DNA from: Pararge aegeria
Lineage: Eukaryota > Arthropoda > Insecta > Lepidoptera > Nymphalidae
Assembly (NCBI RefSeq): GCF_905163445.1
Contig: NC_053200.1
Span: forward strand, 10,044,001 to 10,108,000
Length of the DNA stretch: 64,000 nucleotides
Direction: 5' to 3'
The notes under the pieces were generated by a model. That model was not told the DNA's origin. It made no database searches and was given only the letters and a program-made list of their open reading frames with translations. The position numbers were made by a program, and so were the translations under genes. How positions within the stretch are numbered: the first letter of the stretch is position 1; the number at the start of each line of letters is the position of its first letter. Positions 63,196 to 64,000 of this stretch are shown piece after piece.

Positions 63196-63445
63196 CTAGC
63201 TTTTGCCCGCATCATCCGGATTTTTTTTTCGGTTTTTTAAAAAGACCCTGGAAGTGTTAGTTTCCCCAGGATAAACAGTATGCAAGCAAGTAATGTCTCG
63301 AGGAGGCAAGCTATAGGTACGATGATGTAGTGATGGTAGATTGATGCAGTGGCTGAGCCGGACATTAGTAACAAACCAATAAACGGGCTCTTGCATCCAT
63401 CCTTCATATTTTAAATACTAAAATTTGTCTGTTTGTTAATCAAAC
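63196..63445 (-). mobile_element. Hel-F-like copy, minus strand, CTAG end present
   Basis: The plus strand begins CTAGCTTTTGCCCGCATCAT at 63196, the complement of a GCGGGCAAAAGCTAG terminus. It continues with ACCCTGGAAGTGTTAGTTTC and CCCAGGATAAACAGTATGC, and ends near AAATACTAAAATTTGTCTGT. An RTE-1 fragment begins immediately after. Confidence 0.55.
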
Positions 63446-63449
63446 TCAG

Positions 63450-63660
63450 TACTCCAACTTGGCAACGTACTGGAATGGCAACACCGCACCAGTAAATGCA
63501 GCGTTAGTCGGCCCCCAAAGAGGTGGAAAGACGATTTAAAACGTTACGCTTGAATTCGCTGGTAGCCAGCAGCTCAGGACCGTGGATTTTGGAACTCCCT
63601 ACAAAAGGTCTTTGTCCAGCAATGGACGCCAATTGGTTTAAAAGATGTTGATGATGTTTA
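63450..63660 (+). pseudogene. RTE-1 retrotransposon 3' end
   Basis: GGCAACGTACTGGAATGGCA, ACACCGCACCAGTAAATGCA, GTCGGCCCCCAAAGAGGTGG, AAAGACGATTTAAAACG, GGTAGCCAGCAGCTCAGGAC, CGTGGATTTTGGAACTCCCT, ACAAAAGGTCTTTGTCCAGC and AATGGACGCCAATTGGTTTA, then AAAGATGTTGATGATG. Collinear with the last third of RTE-1 (KVLEWR...YVQQWTSIG). The frame is broken by small indels. Non-functional. Confidence 0.8.
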
Positions 63661-64000
63661 ATAAATCAGTTAACCTTTTATACGTAGGTTATAAATGAAT
63701 ATGAAGTAAACTTTAGTGGACTAAAGCTTAAAGTGACTACAAGTCGTAAAACAAGAAACTGCAATCCGCACTTGCATTGCGAGTTTAAAAGCCGTGAAAT
63801 AATTTAAAAGAGCACTCGTTAAAATGCAGTGAGAATTTACAAACCTTAAGCTTTATCACCTGAACTCAGCTGTTTTATAGTGGGAGGGCGAAATCGCGAA
63901 TATCATAAAACCGACGCAAGCAAACGCTTCTTTGCTGACATGAAAAATAGTTTACTAGCTGTTTATATAGACTAAGAGCCCAAAAAATAAAAGCATAAAG
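63661..64000. other. Unique DNA to window end
   Basis: Nothing recognised. Confidence 0.3.

Noticed and set aside
1..64000. CRISPR array, phage, operon or bacterial defence system
   Set aside because: No regularly spaced direct repeats, no dense coding and no ribosome-binding-site pattern. The sequence is animal repeat-rich DNA throughout.

Overview
The window looks like AT-rich, repeat-dense non-coding DNA from a moth or butterfly. I found no complete protein-coding gene, no functional tRNA or rRNA gene, no CRISPR array and nothing prokaryotic. The lepidopteran call rests on the repeats. Several tRNA-derived SINE families, RTE-type retrotransposon 3' ends with TGATGA-type tails, and unclassified elements ending ...GCAACAGCTAG match, as far as I can recall, repeats that are very common in lepidopteran assemblies. 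I could not run a database search. One SINE family (SINE-A) is one I associate with nymphalid and satyrine butterflies; that is recall, not proof. The window is probably intergenic or inside a very large intron.

Family names used here are mine. SINE-A, -B, -C and -D are tRNA-derived. Rep-E, -G, -H and -I are unclassified. Hel-F has a CTAG end and may be Helitron-like. LINE-J is a non-LTR 3' tail. MITE-1 and MITE-2 have inverted termini. RTE-1 and RTE-2 are C-terminal ends of two different retrotransposon ORFs.

Layout. 1-7 kb: sparse, with one weak candidate micro-exon at 382-438, a Hel-F copy and two SINE-A copies. 7-9.5 kb: an RTE-1 scrap and two MITE-1 copies in the same orientation. 9.5-17 kb: mostly unique, with LINE-J tails, three Rep-G copies and SINE-B pieces. 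17-25 kb: an unexplained open stretch, then SINE-A/SINE-B/Hel-F nested back to back near 21 kb, MITE-2, Rep-E and SINE-D. 25-35 kb: an RTE-2 coding remnant at 26.4 kb, many SINE-B copies and a fold-back element at 35.1 kb. 35-40 kb: Rep-E, SINE-A, Rep-I and SINE-C, an RTE-1 insertion with an 11-bp target-site duplication, and the third MITE-1. 40-52 kb: SINE fragments, a striking cluster of inverted repeats at 45.7-45.9 kb, and a mosaic of SINE and RTE pieces at 48.7-50.3 kb. 52-56.7 kb: the longest stretch with almost no recognisable repeats, holding the best candidate conserved non-coding DNA. 56.7-64 kb: SINE-D, a tail-to-tail SINE-B pair, Rep-E, Rep-H, Hel-F and RTE-1.

The elements fit a parasite and host relationship. 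RTE-1 would have supplied reverse transcriptase when intact. Rep-E ends in the same GTCCAGCAGTGGAC-type motif plus TGAT repeats, SINE-C ends in a similar one, and SINE-B shares the TGAT-rich tail, which suggests they were mobilised by RTE machinery. All RTE copies here are truncated and inactive. The observations most worth checking are the 45.7-45.9 kb palindrome and pre-miRNA-sized hairpin, MITE-1, the shared 3' ends, and the repeat-poor CpG-rich stretch near 53.3-53.9 kb.
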